Below are positions 53,724-61,961 of a DNA stretch of 64,000 nucleotides, piece after piece. This stretch comes from Acherontichlamydia pituitae (GTDB lineage Bacteria > Chlamydiota > Chlamydiia > Chlamydiales > Rhabdochlamydiaceae). The notes beneath the pieces are model-generated. The model saw nothing but the letters and a program-made list of their open reading frames with translations. It had not been told where the DNA came from and ran no database searches. Location of the stretch: the NCBI GenBank assembly GCA_019634675.1, contig JAHCAX010000004.1:1-64000 (forward strand), given 5' to 3'. Position numbers and translations under genes: made by a program. Every line of letters begins with the position of its first letter. Position 1 is the first letter of the stretch.

Positions 53724-56387
53724 ATGGGATATACGGAAGAGCATGAGAGACTCGAAGAGTATCGGGTCAGGAAGGCGCTTTGGAAAAAGTGGGGCCCCTA
53801 CTTGAGCGAACGGGCCTGGGGCACAGTCAGAGAAGATTACAGCCAAGATGGAAATACTTGGACCTACTTCACCCATGATGATGCGCGCTCGCGCGCCTAC
53901 CGCTGGAATGAAGATGGCCTGGGAGGGATCTGCGACAGGATGCAGTACCTCTGCTTTGCTCTCAGCTTATGGAACGGTAAAGATCCTTTCTTGAAAGAGA
54001 GGATGTTCGGCTTAAGCGGGCCGGAAGGCAACCATGGCGAAGATGCCAAGGACTACTGGTACTATCTCGATAGCACACCGACCCACAGCTACATGAAGAT
54101 GCTCTACAAATATCCTCAAGGGGAATTCCCCTATGCGCAAATCCGATCGGAAAATAAAAACCGCGGGTACCATGATCTCGAATACGAACTGGTCGATACG
54201 AAAATTTTCGAAGAAGGAAAGTATTTCGACGTCTTTATTGAATACGCTAAGGCTTCGGAAGAAGATATCCTAATCCGCGTGACAGCGCACAACCGGGGCC
54301 CTGCCGACGCGCCGATCCATTTGCTTCCCACTGTTTGGTTCCGCAACACGTGGAGCTGGGGCTACGAAAAAGGGCCGACAGGAGATGAGAAAGAGAAACC
54401 GGCGATGAGACAAGGAGCTTCAAACAACAATTTCTCCCTTTTCGAATGCCGGATCGCCTCCGGCGAGGACTATCATCTCTACTGCGATGAGAGCCCGGAA
54501 CTGATCTTTACCGAAAATGAGACCAACAAGGAAAAGCTGTTCAAGACGCCGAATGCCTCTCCTTACGTCAAGGACGCCTTCCACCGCTACATCGCCGGCA
54601 ATGAAAAGGGAGCGGTCAATCCCGCGCAGAAAGGAACAAAAGGCGCTGCGGTCTATGCAAGAACGGTCCCGGCAGGAGGATCTGTTGAAATCCGCTTAAG
54701 GCTGTCATGCGCAGAGAACTCCGCTCCGTTTAAAGATTTTGCCCCTCTCTTCAAAAAAAGGATCAAAGAGGCTGATGAGTTCTACAACGATGTCCAGCAT
54801 CCCGATTTAAGCGATGAGCTCAAAATGGTCCAGCGCAGGGCTTTCGCCGGCTTGATGTGGAGCAAGCAGTTTTACTATTTTGATGTGGAGCAATGGCTCA
54901 ATGGGGATCCAGGATCTTCTGTAAAACGGAATGTGCCGAGGAACGACCAGTGGGAGCACTTGACAACCTTTGATGTGTTATCGATGCCCGACAAGTGGGA
55001 ATATCCCTATTTTTGCGCTTGGGACACAGCATTCCATTGCATCCCTACTCTGCTGATCGATCCCGACTTTGCCAAACGTCAGATCGAGCTTCTGACGCGC
55101 GAATGGTACATCCATCCGAATGGCCAGCTCCCCGCTTACGAGTGGAACTTTTCCGATGTCAATCCTCCGGTGCTTGCCTGGTGCACATGGCGCGCTTACA
55201 AGATCGATGCAAAGATCGTAGGCAAAGAGGACAAGGACTTCCTTAAAGGGATCTTCAACAAGCTTCTGCTCAACTTCACTTGGTGGGTCAATCGGAAAGA
55301 CACGGAAGGCAACAACCTGTTCCAAGGGGGGTTTTTAGGGCTGGACAACATCAGCGTCTTCGATCGGAGCGTCCCTCTTCCCACAGGCGGGCATATCGAT
55401 CAGTCGGACGGAACGGCTTGGATGGGCTTCTTTTGCACGATCATGATGCGCATCGCCCTCTACCTTTCCTTTGAAGAGCCCCATTACCAGGACATCGCGA
55501 CCAAATTTTTCGAGCACTTCATGCGGATCTCGAACGCCATCGGAAGATGCGGCGGTGGAAAAGGGAATTCGCTCTGGGACCATCACGACGGTTTTTTCTA
55601 CGATAACCTCCATCTGCCAGACGGTACAGCGACACCTTTAAAAGTCCGCTCTCTTGTCGGACTTCTTCCCCTTCTTGCTGTCGAAACACTTGAGCCGGAA
55701 GGAATGGAACAGCTGAAGACCTTCAGCCGCAGGATGGAATGGTTCCTCAAAAAACATCCCCACACGATGTGCAACGTGGCTTGCGTGCGGAAACCTGGAA
55801 TGGGAAAGAGGCGCCTGATTTCGATCTTATCCGAAGAGAGATTGGTCAGCATATTAAAGTACATGCTGGATGAAAATGAGTTCCTATCTCCTTACGGGAT
55901 ACGATCTGTCTCGAAATTCCACAAGGACCATCCTTACACCTACACCGTAAACGGCAAGGACTATACGGTCGGCTACCTCCCTGCAGAGTCGGACAGCGGC
56001 CTGTTCGGAGGCAATTCGAACTGGAGGGGGCCTGTCTGGTTCCCGATCAATTTCCTGATTATCGAATCGCTGCAAAAGTACCACCACTATTTCGGAGACA
56101 GTCTAAAGGTCGAGTTCCCCACAGGCTCAGGCAATCTGATGAACCTATGGGATGTATCGATCGAGCTGTCAAAAAGGCTGATCAGCTTATTTACCCGCAA
56201 TGAGGAAGGGAAGCGCCCAATCTTCGGAGGGGTTAAGCTCTTTCAGGAAGATCCCCATTGGCGCGACCTGATCCTATTTAACGAGTACTACCACGGCGAT
56301 AATGGAGCGGGACTAGGAGCAACGCATCAAACAGGATGGACAGCTCTTATTGCAAAACTGATCCAGCAGTCTGGAGAACAATTATAA
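53724..56387 (+). CDS. GH63-like (MGH1-type) glucosidase
   Basis: An 887-residue cytosolic-looking protein of the GH63/mannosyl-oligosaccharide-glucosidase clan with an (alpha/alpha)6 barrel. Seen: CAWDTAFHCIPTLLIDPDFA (about 430), YEWNFSDVNPPVLAW (about 472), HIDQSDGTAWMGFF (about 557), NSNWRGPVWFPINFL (about 766) and GATHQTGWTALI at the end. The N-terminal third is a beta-sandwich-like domain, as in YgjK. The family cleaves alpha-glucosidic bonds. The start at MGYTEEHERL is chosen because AAGGAGAG lies 6 bases upstream. First gene of a six-gene operon. Exact substrate (trehalose-like, glucan or glucosyl conjugate) unknown. Confidence 0.85.
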   Translation: MGYTEEHERLEEYRVRKALWKKWGPYLSERAWGTVREDYSQDGNTWTYFTHDDARSRAYRWNEDGLGGICDRMQYLCFALSLWNGKDPFLKERMFGLSGPEGNHGEDAKDYWYYLDSTPTHSYMKMLYKYPQGEFPYAQIRSENKNRGYHDLEYELVDTKIFEEGKYFDVFIEYAKASEEDILIRVTAHNRGPADAPIHLLPTVWFRNTWSWGYEKGPTGDEKEKPAMRQGASNNNFSLFECRIASGEDYHLYCDESPELIFTENETNKEKLFKTPNASPYVKDAFHRYIAGNEKGAVNPAQKGTKGAAVYARTVPAGGSVEIRLRLSCAENSAPFKDFAPLFKKRIKEADEFYNDVQHPDLSDELKMVQRRAFAGLMWSKQFYYFDVEQWLNGDPGSSVKRNVPRNDQWEHLTTFDVLSMPDKWEYPYFCAWDTAFHCIPTLLIDPDFAKRQIELLTREWYIHPNGQLPAYEWNFSDVNPPVLAWCTWRAYKIDAKIVGKEDKDFLKGIFNKLLLNFTWWVNRKDTEGNNLFQGGFLGLDNISVFDRSVPLPTGGHIDQSDGTAWMGFFCTIMMRIALYLSFEEPHYQDIATKFFEHFMRISNAIGRCGGGKGNSLWDHHDGFFYDNLHLPDGTATPLKVRSLVGLLPLLAVETLEPEGMEQLKTFSRRMEWFLKKHPHTMCNVACVRKPGMGKRRLISILSEERLVSILKYMLDENEFLSPYGIRSVSKFHKDHPYTYTVNGKDYTVGYLPAESDSGLFGGNSNWRGPVWFPINFLIIESLQKYHHYFGDSLKVEFPTGSGNLMNLWDVSIELSKRLISLFTRNEEGKRPIFGGVKLFQEDPHWRDLILFNEYYHGDNGAGLGATHQTGWTALIAKLIQQSGEQL

Positions 56388-56422
56388 ATGGACTCATTTG
56401 TGTATAATTTAGGAGTGTAATT

Positions 56423-57283
56423 ATGGCGCAAACACCTCAAAACAACGACTTGCCTGAAGTCGTTATGCCAAGCCGCCCTTGCATGAAGCTGCTGAAAGGG
56501 CAAAAAGCAATGGTCACGGGAGCAAACTCGGGGATCGGAAAGGCGATCGCGATCCAGCTGGGAAAAGAGGGGGCCGATGTCGTCGTCAATTATGTCGTCG
56601 GCGACGAAGAAGCTCAGGAAGTTGTCGATGAGATCAAAAAAAGCGGCAGCAAGGCCTACGCCCACAAGGCCGATGTCTCGAAAGAAGACCAGGTAGTCGC
56701 CATGTTCCAAAAGATGTACCAGGAGTTTGGGACGATCGACATCATGGTCAATAATGCCGGACTGCAGCGCGATGCCGCCCTTGAAAAAATGACATTGGAG
56801 CAATGGAACACGGTCATCTCGATCAACTTGACAGGCCAGTTCCTCTGTTCGAGGGAGGCGATCAAGGAGTTTAAACGCCGAGGTGTCAAAAAAGAGATCT
56901 CTTGCGCAGCAGGCAAGCTGATCTGCATCAGCTCGGTGCACCAGGTGATCCCTTGGGCAGGGCATGTCAACTACGCCTCCTCGAAAGGAGGGATCCATAT
57001 GCTGATGCAGTCGATTGCGCAAGAAGTGGCCCCCTACCGGATTCGTGCCAATGCGATCGCCCCTGGCGCAATCCGCACCAATATCAACAAACCGGCCTGG
57101 AGCACTCCGGAAGCTTACAATGAGCTCATGAAACTGATCCCTTACAACCGGATCGGAGAACCTGAGGACCTTGCCCACTGCTGCGCATGGCTTGCATCCG
57201 ATTACGCCGATTACATCACAGGAACGACGATCTTTGTCGATGGCGGAATGACCTTGTTCCCCGGTTTTGCATCAGGAGGATAA
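56423..57283 (+). CDS. SDR, glucose 1-dehydrogenase-like
   Basis: A 286-residue classical short-chain dehydrogenase: cofactor motif VTGANSGIGKAIA (about 31-43), NNAGLQ, Ser in ISSVHQ, and YASSK near 184. The sequence (MVNNAGLQRDAALEKMTLEQW, INKPAWSTPEAY, RIGEPEDLAHCCAWLASDYADYITGTTIFVDGG) is typical of glucose 1-dehydrogenases, which oxidise glucose to gluconolactone with NAD(P). It starts 35 bases after the glucosidase gene with AGGAG, and its TAA is 1 base from the next start. Glucose released by the first enzyme is the likely substrate. Confidence 0.85.
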   Translation: MAQTPQNNDLPEVVMPSRPCMKLLKGQKAMVTGANSGIGKAIAIQLGKEGADVVVNYVVGDEEAQEVVDEIKKSGSKAYAHKADVSKEDQVVAMFQKMYQEFGTIDIMVNNAGLQRDAALEKMTLEQWNTVISINLTGQFLCSREAIKEFKRRGVKKEISCAAGKLICISSVHQVIPWAGHVNYASSKGGIHMLMQSIAQEVAPYRIRANAIAPGAIRTNINKPAWSTPEAYNELMKLIPYNRIGEPEDLAHCCAWLASDYADYITGTTIFVDGGMTLFPGFASGG

Positions 57284-57284
57284 C

Positions 57285-58832
57285 ATGCATAACAACAAAC
57301 ACTACGATGTGATCATCATCGGATCGGGAGCTGGCGGAGGGACTTTGGCACACCGCTTGGCCCCTTCCGGAAAAAAAATCCTCATCTTGGAACGGGGCGA
57401 GTACTTGCCGCGCGAAAAAGAGAACTGGGCCTCCCAATCTGTCTTTATCGATGGCCGTTACAACATCCCTGAAAAGTGGACCGACAAAGAAGGAAAAGAA
57501 TTTACACCTGGGACCCACTACTTCGTGGGCGGAAATACAAAAGTTTACGGCGCAGCCCTGCTTAGGTTAAGGGAAAAGGACTTTGGGGAGATCAAGCACT
57601 ACGGCGGAACATCTCCTGCATGGCCGATTTCTTATCAAGATCTCGCTTCCTATTACCTCGAAGCGGAAGAGCTCTTTTCAGTCCATGGAAAACGGGGAGA
57701 AGATCCGACCGAGCCTCATTGCTCCGACCCGTTCCCGCATGCTCCGATCGCCCATGAGCCGAGGATCCAACGCCTCTCCGACGACCTTGCGCAAAAAGGA
57801 CTTAAACCTTTCCATCTGCCGCTCGGGTTGATCATCGATGAAAAAGACCGGACGCACAGCCCTTGCATCAAGTGCAACACATGCGATGGGTTCCCTTGCC
57901 TAGTCGACGGCAAGGCGGACTCCCAGATCTGCTGCATCGAGCCTGCATTGAAATATCCCAATGTCACGATGCTGACCGGATGCTATGTCGAGCGTTTGGA
58001 AACAACGCCCAACGGCAAAGAGATCTCCCATGTCATCGTCAAACGGAACAACCATACGGAAAGGTACAAAGCGGACATCGTCGTCTCTTCTTGCGGAGCG
58101 ATCAATTCGGCTGCCCTTTTCTTACGGTCGGGCAATAGCGCGCATCCGCGAGGGCTTGCCAACAGCTCCGATCTCGTGGGACGCCATTACATGTGCCATA
58201 ACAACACGGCAATGGTCGTTTTGACCACAGAGGCTAATCCCACCAAGTTCCAAAAGACCCTTGCGATCAATGATTTTTATTTCGGGGCCCCCGATTCCGA
58301 TCTTCCTCTTGGCCACATCCAAATGTTAGGCAAAGCGGACAAATCGATGTTCAAGTCGGACGCTCCTCCCTTTACACCTAACTTCGTCCTCGATCTGATG
58401 GCGCGCCACTCAATCGACTTTTGGATGACATCGGAAGACCTTCCCGATCCCAACAACAGGGTGCTTCTCGATAGCAAAGGAAATGTCTGCCTTCATTATG
58501 AGGCGAACAACTTAGAAGGGCACCGCAGATTGGTCAAAAAGCTCAAAACGATCCTCAACAGTTTAGAGATGAAGCACCACACCCTCCCCTGCTCGGCATA
58601 CTTTGGGAAACGGATCCCGATCGCAGGAGTCGGCCACCAAAATGGAACGATGCGTTTCGGACATGACCCGAAAACATCGGTGCTTGACCTGAATTGCAGG
58701 GCTCATGATGTCGACAACTTATATGTCGTCGACGGAGGGTTCTTTGTCTCCAGCGGCGCGGTCAACCCTACGCTTACGATCATAGCAAATGCATTGCGAG
58801 TTGGCGACCATTTGCTGCAACGGCTTAAATAA
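57285..58832 (+). CDS. GMC-family FAD oxidoreductase
   Basis: A 515-residue GMC oxidoreductase: FAD motif IIIGSGAGGGTLAHRL (about 8-22), FVGGNTKVYGAALLRLR, a Cys-rich segment CIKCNTCDGFPC (about 192-203) seen in one bacterial GMC branch, the active-site His in AGVGHQNGTMRFG (about 449) and VVDGGFFVSSGAVNPTLTI with the catalytic Asn (about 494). GMC enzymes oxidise sugars or alcohols. GGAGG from the end of the SDR gene serves as ribosome site, so the two are translationally coupled. Probably oxidises glucose or a product of the SDR. Confidence 0.88.
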   Translation: MHNNKHYDVIIIGSGAGGGTLAHRLAPSGKKILILERGEYLPREKENWASQSVFIDGRYNIPEKWTDKEGKEFTPGTHYFVGGNTKVYGAALLRLREKDFGEIKHYGGTSPAWPISYQDLASYYLEAEELFSVHGKRGEDPTEPHCSDPFPHAPIAHEPRIQRLSDDLAQKGLKPFHLPLGLIIDEKDRTHSPCIKCNTCDGFPCLVDGKADSQICCIEPALKYPNVTMLTGCYVERLETTPNGKEISHVIVKRNNHTERYKADIVVSSCGAINSAALFLRSGNSAHPRGLANSSDLVGRHYMCHNNTAMVVLTTEANPTKFQKTLAINDFYFGAPDSDLPLGHIQMLGKADKSMFKSDAPPFTPNFVLDLMARHSIDFWMTSEDLPDPNNRVLLDSKGNVCLHYEANNLEGHRRLVKKLKTILNSLEMKHHTLPCSAYFGKRIPIAGVGHQNGTMRFGHDPKTSVLDLNCRAHDVDNLYVVDGGFFVSSGAVNPTLTIIANALRVGDHLLQRLK

Positions 58833-58847
58833 TGGAGAGCAATTGAT

Positions 58848-59288
58848 ATGAACAAATCGTGCACATCAAAAAATGTCGGCTATGGCGCTTTAGGCGGACT
58901 AGTCGGCGGAATTGTATTTGGAATCATGATGGCCAAAATGGGCGTACTGATCAAGATCGGCTCTATGATCGGCATGCCGAACCCTGTTGCAGGCTTTGCC
59001 GTCCATCTGATCATCAGCATGGCGATGGGTGTCATTTTTGCATTGATCTTTTACAAGGCTGCCTGCAAACGCCTTTCAGGATCAATTTGCGGGATCATCT
59101 ATGGAATCATCTGGTGGTTCCTCGGTCCTATCACCCTAATGCCGATAATGATGGGAGAACAGTTAGGCTCGATGTGGAATGCATCCGTCATGCAAACCGC
59201 GCTTCCAAGCCTTTTTGGGCATATTGTTTTCGGTCTATTATTAGGTTTTACCTATGGTTGGATGCGGTCCCGAAAAAAAACTCGATAA
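58848..59288 (+). CDS. four-helix membrane protein, tandem copy 1
   Basis: A 146-residue protein with four hydrophobic segments (about 12-32, 46-68, 74-96, 115-138) and Gly-rich packing motifs (GALGGLVGGIVFGIMMAKMG, GIIYGIIWWFLGPITLMPIMMG, GHIVFGLLLGFTYGWMRSR). The WWFLGP and PxxMG motifs are shared with its neighbour at 59301. Conserved family of unknown function. It sits 15 bases after the GMC gene in the glucosidase operon and may aid transport or anchor the enzymes. Confidence 0.78.
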   Translation: MNKSCTSKNVGYGALGGLVGGIVFGIMMAKMGVLIKIGSMIGMPNPVAGFAVHLIISMAMGVIFALIFYKAACKRLSGSICGIIYGIIWWFLGPITLMPIMMGEQLGSMWNASVMQTALPSLFGHIVFGLLLGFTYGWMRSRKKTR

Positions 59289-59300
59289 AGGAGAGTTCAA

Positions 59301-59744
59301 ATGCATCGCGCTTGCACATCGCAGAATATCGGATACGGGGTGCTCTCAGGCCTGATAGGCGGATTCGTCTTTGCCGTGCTGATGGCCTATATGGGCGTCA
59401 TCAGCAGAATTAGCGAGTTGTTCGGCATTCATAATGCGATCGGCGGATTTTTTACACACTGGATCTTCAGCTTGATCATTTCGGTGATCTTTGCATTGGT
59501 TTTTTTCCGATTGGCATCGACATTGCTTACATCTACGATTTGGGGATTGTTGTATGGGATCCTTTGGTGGTTCCTTGGCCCTCTAACGATCCTATCGGCA
59601 ATCATCGGCAAACCGATCGGAACAATGTGGAATGTCGAAAACGTGAAAATAGCTCTGCCCGGCCTTTACGGACACATCGTGTACGGCCTGATTATGGGTT
59701 TTACCTACGGATGGCTCAGGTCCAGAGCAAAAAAGCGGAAATAA
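59301..59744 (+). CDS. four-helix membrane protein, tandem copy 2
   Basis: A 147-residue paralogue of the protein at 58848 with the same four helices and motifs (GVLSGLIGGFVFAVLMAYMG, GLLYGILWWFLGPLTILSAI, GHIVYGLIMGFTYGWLRSR). It starts 12 bases after its sister, preceded by AAGGAGAG. The pair may form a heterodimer. Followed after 4 bases by the SDR-like gene. No catalytic residues visible. Confidence 0.78.
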   Translation: MHRACTSQNIGYGVLSGLIGGFVFAVLMAYMGVISRISELFGIHNAIGGFFTHWIFSLIISVIFALVFFRLASTLLTSTIWGLLYGILWWFLGPLTILSAIIGKPIGTMWNVENVKIALPGLYGHIVYGLIMGFTYGWLRSRAKKRK

Positions 59745-59748
59745 CAGA

Positions 59749-60489
59749 ATGAGCTACACGATCGTCTTCGGGGCAACTGGGGGAATCGGAACGCGCCTTT
59801 GCGAGATCCTTACGCAACAGAAAAAACGGATCTTGATCGCCGGCCGCAATGAAGAGAAAGCTCGACAGCTCGCCCAACGCTTAAACCAAGACTACCATAT
59901 CGTCGACCTAAGTTCTTCCGCTGCAGTGCAAGCTTCAATTGGACAGATCCAAGCCAAGTATGGGAATTTTGACAACGTCGTCAACTGCATCGGTTCCCTC
60001 TTTCTGAAACCATTGGAGCTGACGACCGATGAAGAATGGAAGAACGTTCTCACTTGCAACTTGACCTACGCTTTTTACATCCTCAAAGCAGCATGCCCTA
60101 TCCTGGCGCACCAAAAAAAGGGATCGATTGTGCTTCTAGCATCAGCTGCGGCGCAGATCGGCCTTGTGAACCATGAAGCGATCGGAGCTGCTAAAGCTGG
60201 ACTCGTCGGTCTGATGCGCTGCGCTGCAGCTTCTTATGCCTCTTCCGGCGTAAGGATCAATGTAATCGCTCCGGGCCTCGTCCAGACGCCCTTGACACAG
60301 TCGATCACGACCAATGAGGCCTCGTTAAAAAGCTCGATCTCGATGCACCCGCTCGGAAGGATCGGAGCTCCTGACGATATCGCCCATACGATCGCCTGGC
60401 TAGTCGACGAGCACTCCAGCTGGATCACCGGCCAAGTGATCACAGTCGACGGAGGATTAAGTTCTCTAAAGATCCGCTCTAAGACTTAA
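59749..60489 (+). CDS. SDR-fold protein without the catalytic Tyr
   Basis: A 246-residue short-chain-dehydrogenase fold: cofactor motif FGATGGIGTRL (7-17), CIG in place of NAG (80-82), Ser132 in LLASAAAQIG and Lys149 kept, but the Tyr of YxxxK is replaced by Ile145 (NHEAIGAAKAG). The C-terminal pattern (RINVIAPGLVQTPLT, RIGAPDDIAHTIAWLVDE, ITGQVITVDGG) is normal. Without Tyr it may bind NAD(P) or substrate without classic activity, or use another residue. Last gene of the operon. Its end overlaps the convergent CMD gene by 11 bases. Confidence 0.8.
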   Translation: MSYTIVFGATGGIGTRLCEILTQQKKRILIAGRNEEKARQLAQRLNQDYHIVDLSSSAAVQASIGQIQAKYGNFDNVVNCIGSLFLKPLELTTDEEWKNVLTCNLTYAFYILKAACPILAHQKKGSIVLLASAAAQIGLVNHEAIGAAKAGLVGLMRCAAASYASSGVRINVIAPGLVQTPLTQSITTNEASLKSSISMHPLGRIGAPDDIAHTIAWLVDEHSSWITGQVITVDGGLSSLKIRSKT

Positions 60490-61030
60490 ATAACTGACAG
60501 AAGCCCATCGGAGCCGCATCCAGCGCTGCATTGAACTGGCTCGATAAGTTCTGCAGACCGATCAATGCGGTCATTTCGACAATCGCATCTTCATCAAAAT
60601 GGGACCTTAAGCAACTGAACACCCCATCCGGCACTTGATGGGGATTTTTCATGACCGCTTCGACATATTCCAACGCCGCATTTTCTGGAGCTGAAAATAA
60701 CGGACTTTGCCGAAACCGGCTGATGGCATCCAACTTTTCATGTGATCCTCCACGCTGCAATAGCAGAGCGCTGTTCATATCGATACAAAAGGAGCATTGG
60801 TTGAACTGGGAGACCTTAATCGTGATCATCGCGCGCAGATCCGGCGCGATCTTAGACTTTTTTCTGTTCAAGGCCTTTTGCATCCACATAAACCCCAAAA
60901 AGACGCTTGGCGACCTTCCCCATAAGAGGACCGGCTCGGAATAGACCCCATACTTTCTCTTTTGCGACCTTAGCAAAAGCCTTATGTACCAAGGATATTT
61001 TGAAAAAGGTTTTGGAGATATCCGCGCCAT
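60479..61030 (-). CDS. carboxymuconolactone decarboxylase-like (AhpD-like) protein
   Basis: A 183-residue helical protein with the AhpD/CMD motif: a redox-type CxxC at 79-82 (NQCSFCIDMNSALLLQRG) followed by helices (EKLDAISRFRQSP, NAALEYVEAVM, DEDAIVEMTALIGLQNLSSQFN). Members with CxxC act as peroxidase adaptors or alkylhydroperoxidases. It is a single gene on the minus strand that overlaps the end of the SDR operon. A role in peroxide defence, beside a GMC oxidase that may make H2O2, is possible but only inferred. Confidence 0.83.
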   Translation of the reverse strand: MARISPKPFSKYPWYIRLLLRSQKRKYGVYSEPVLLWGRSPSVFLGFMWMQKALNRKKSKIAPDLRAMITIKVSQFNQCSFCIDMNSALLLQRGGSHEKLDAISRFRQSPLFSAPENAALEYVEAVMKNPHQVPDGVFSCLRSHFDEDAIVEMTALIGLQNLSSQFNAALDAAPMGFCQLFKS

Positions 61031-61143
61031 CCGTTCGCCTCACAAGGATTAAAATAATAATTGGGCTACTTTACTTATTTCCATCTATAGTATAATTAAT
61101 AAAATTATTCTAAGGATTTCCTTTAGGAAAGGATTATAGAAAT

Positions 61144-61911
61144 ATGCTTCCACAATATTCTGAAAAATACGCTCACGCGTCGATGATCACTCCGGAAAAA
61201 AATCTGGACCACAGACGGCAGCATGGCCGTTTTCCTAAGAGCGCGCCTCCTAGGACTGTCATCTTATGCTACAGTTCCCGCTTCATAAAACAAGTCCTGG
61301 AGAACTATGCCCATCAGCAATGCGAAGAGTGCTTTTCTAAACTCTATTACTTGACCGACCACCCATCTGTCGCCATCGGCAATTTTGGAGTCGGCGCCCC
61401 TGTCACTGCGCTGCGCATGGAAGACTTGATCTCTTGGGGTGTCAAACAGTTCATTGCGATCGGCTCTGCCGGCGCGATCAACCCTAAACTGACAATCGGC
61501 GATATCGTCCTTTGTGAAAAAGCGGTACGAGACGAAGGGACCTCTTTCCACTACATGCCGCCATCCAAATATATCCACGCGCCTCAACGGATGAGGCTCA
61601 TGCTTGGCAAGCATCTGAACAAGATGCAGATTGCCCACCGCATCGGTTCAACCTGGACAACAGACAGCTTCTACCGGCAAACGTCGCTTGAGGTCAAACA
61701 CTTTCAAGACGAAGGGATTTTAACTGTAGAAATGGAAGCAGCGGCAATCTTCGCTGTTGCGCATGTCCATCAAGTTGACCTCGGCGCGATGTTCACCATC
61801 AGCGACCTCCACACAGACCAGGACTGGATGCCCCACTTCGAAAATGTGAAAAAATGGGAAGGGATGCACAATATCCTCAAGGCCGCGCTCGCCGCAGCTG
61901 CTGAAGAATAA
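61144..61911 (+). CDS. uridine phosphorylase-like nucleoside phosphorylase
   Basis: A 255-residue PNP/UDP-family phosphorylase. Motifs: IGNFGVGAPVTALRMEDL (phosphate and ribose site), FIAIGSAGAINPKLTIGDIV, VEMEAAAIFAVAHV with the ribose-binding Glu, and SDLHTDQDW, in which the Asp would contact the base. The family cleaves nucleosides to base and ribose 1-phosphate. AGGA lies about 12 bases before the ATG, and a TATAAT stands at 61091. Uridine against purine preference cannot be fixed by eye. Convergent with tyrP; the terminator at 61926 serves both. Confidence 0.85.
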   Translation: MLPQYSEKYAHASMITPEKNLDHRRQHGRFPKSAPPRTVILCYSSRFIKQVLENYAHQQCEECFSKLYYLTDHPSVAIGNFGVGAPVTALRMEDLISWGVKQFIAIGSAGAINPKLTIGDIVLCEKAVRDEGTSFHYMPPSKYIHAPQRMRLMLGKHLNKMQIAHRIGSTWTTDSFYRQTSLEVKHFQDEGILTVEMEAAAIFAVAHVHQVDLGAMFTISDLHTDQDWMPHFENVKKWEGMHNILKAALAAAAEE

Positions 61912-61925
61912 CCGTTCAATACGAA

Positions 61926-61951
61926 TGCGGGTTTTGTTACCAAAACCCGCA
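61926..61951. terminator. bidirectional terminator
   Basis: A perfect 11-bp stem (61926-61936 / 61941-61951) and 4-base loop between the convergent phosphorylase and tyrP genes. A CT-rich tail follows on the plus strand. Confidence 0.85.
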
Positions 61952-61961
61952 CTCTTTTCCA

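Noticed and set aside
56327..57178. 283-codon minus-strand frame opposite the SDR gene
   Set aside because: It is the shadow of a well-recognised SDR with a complete motif set.
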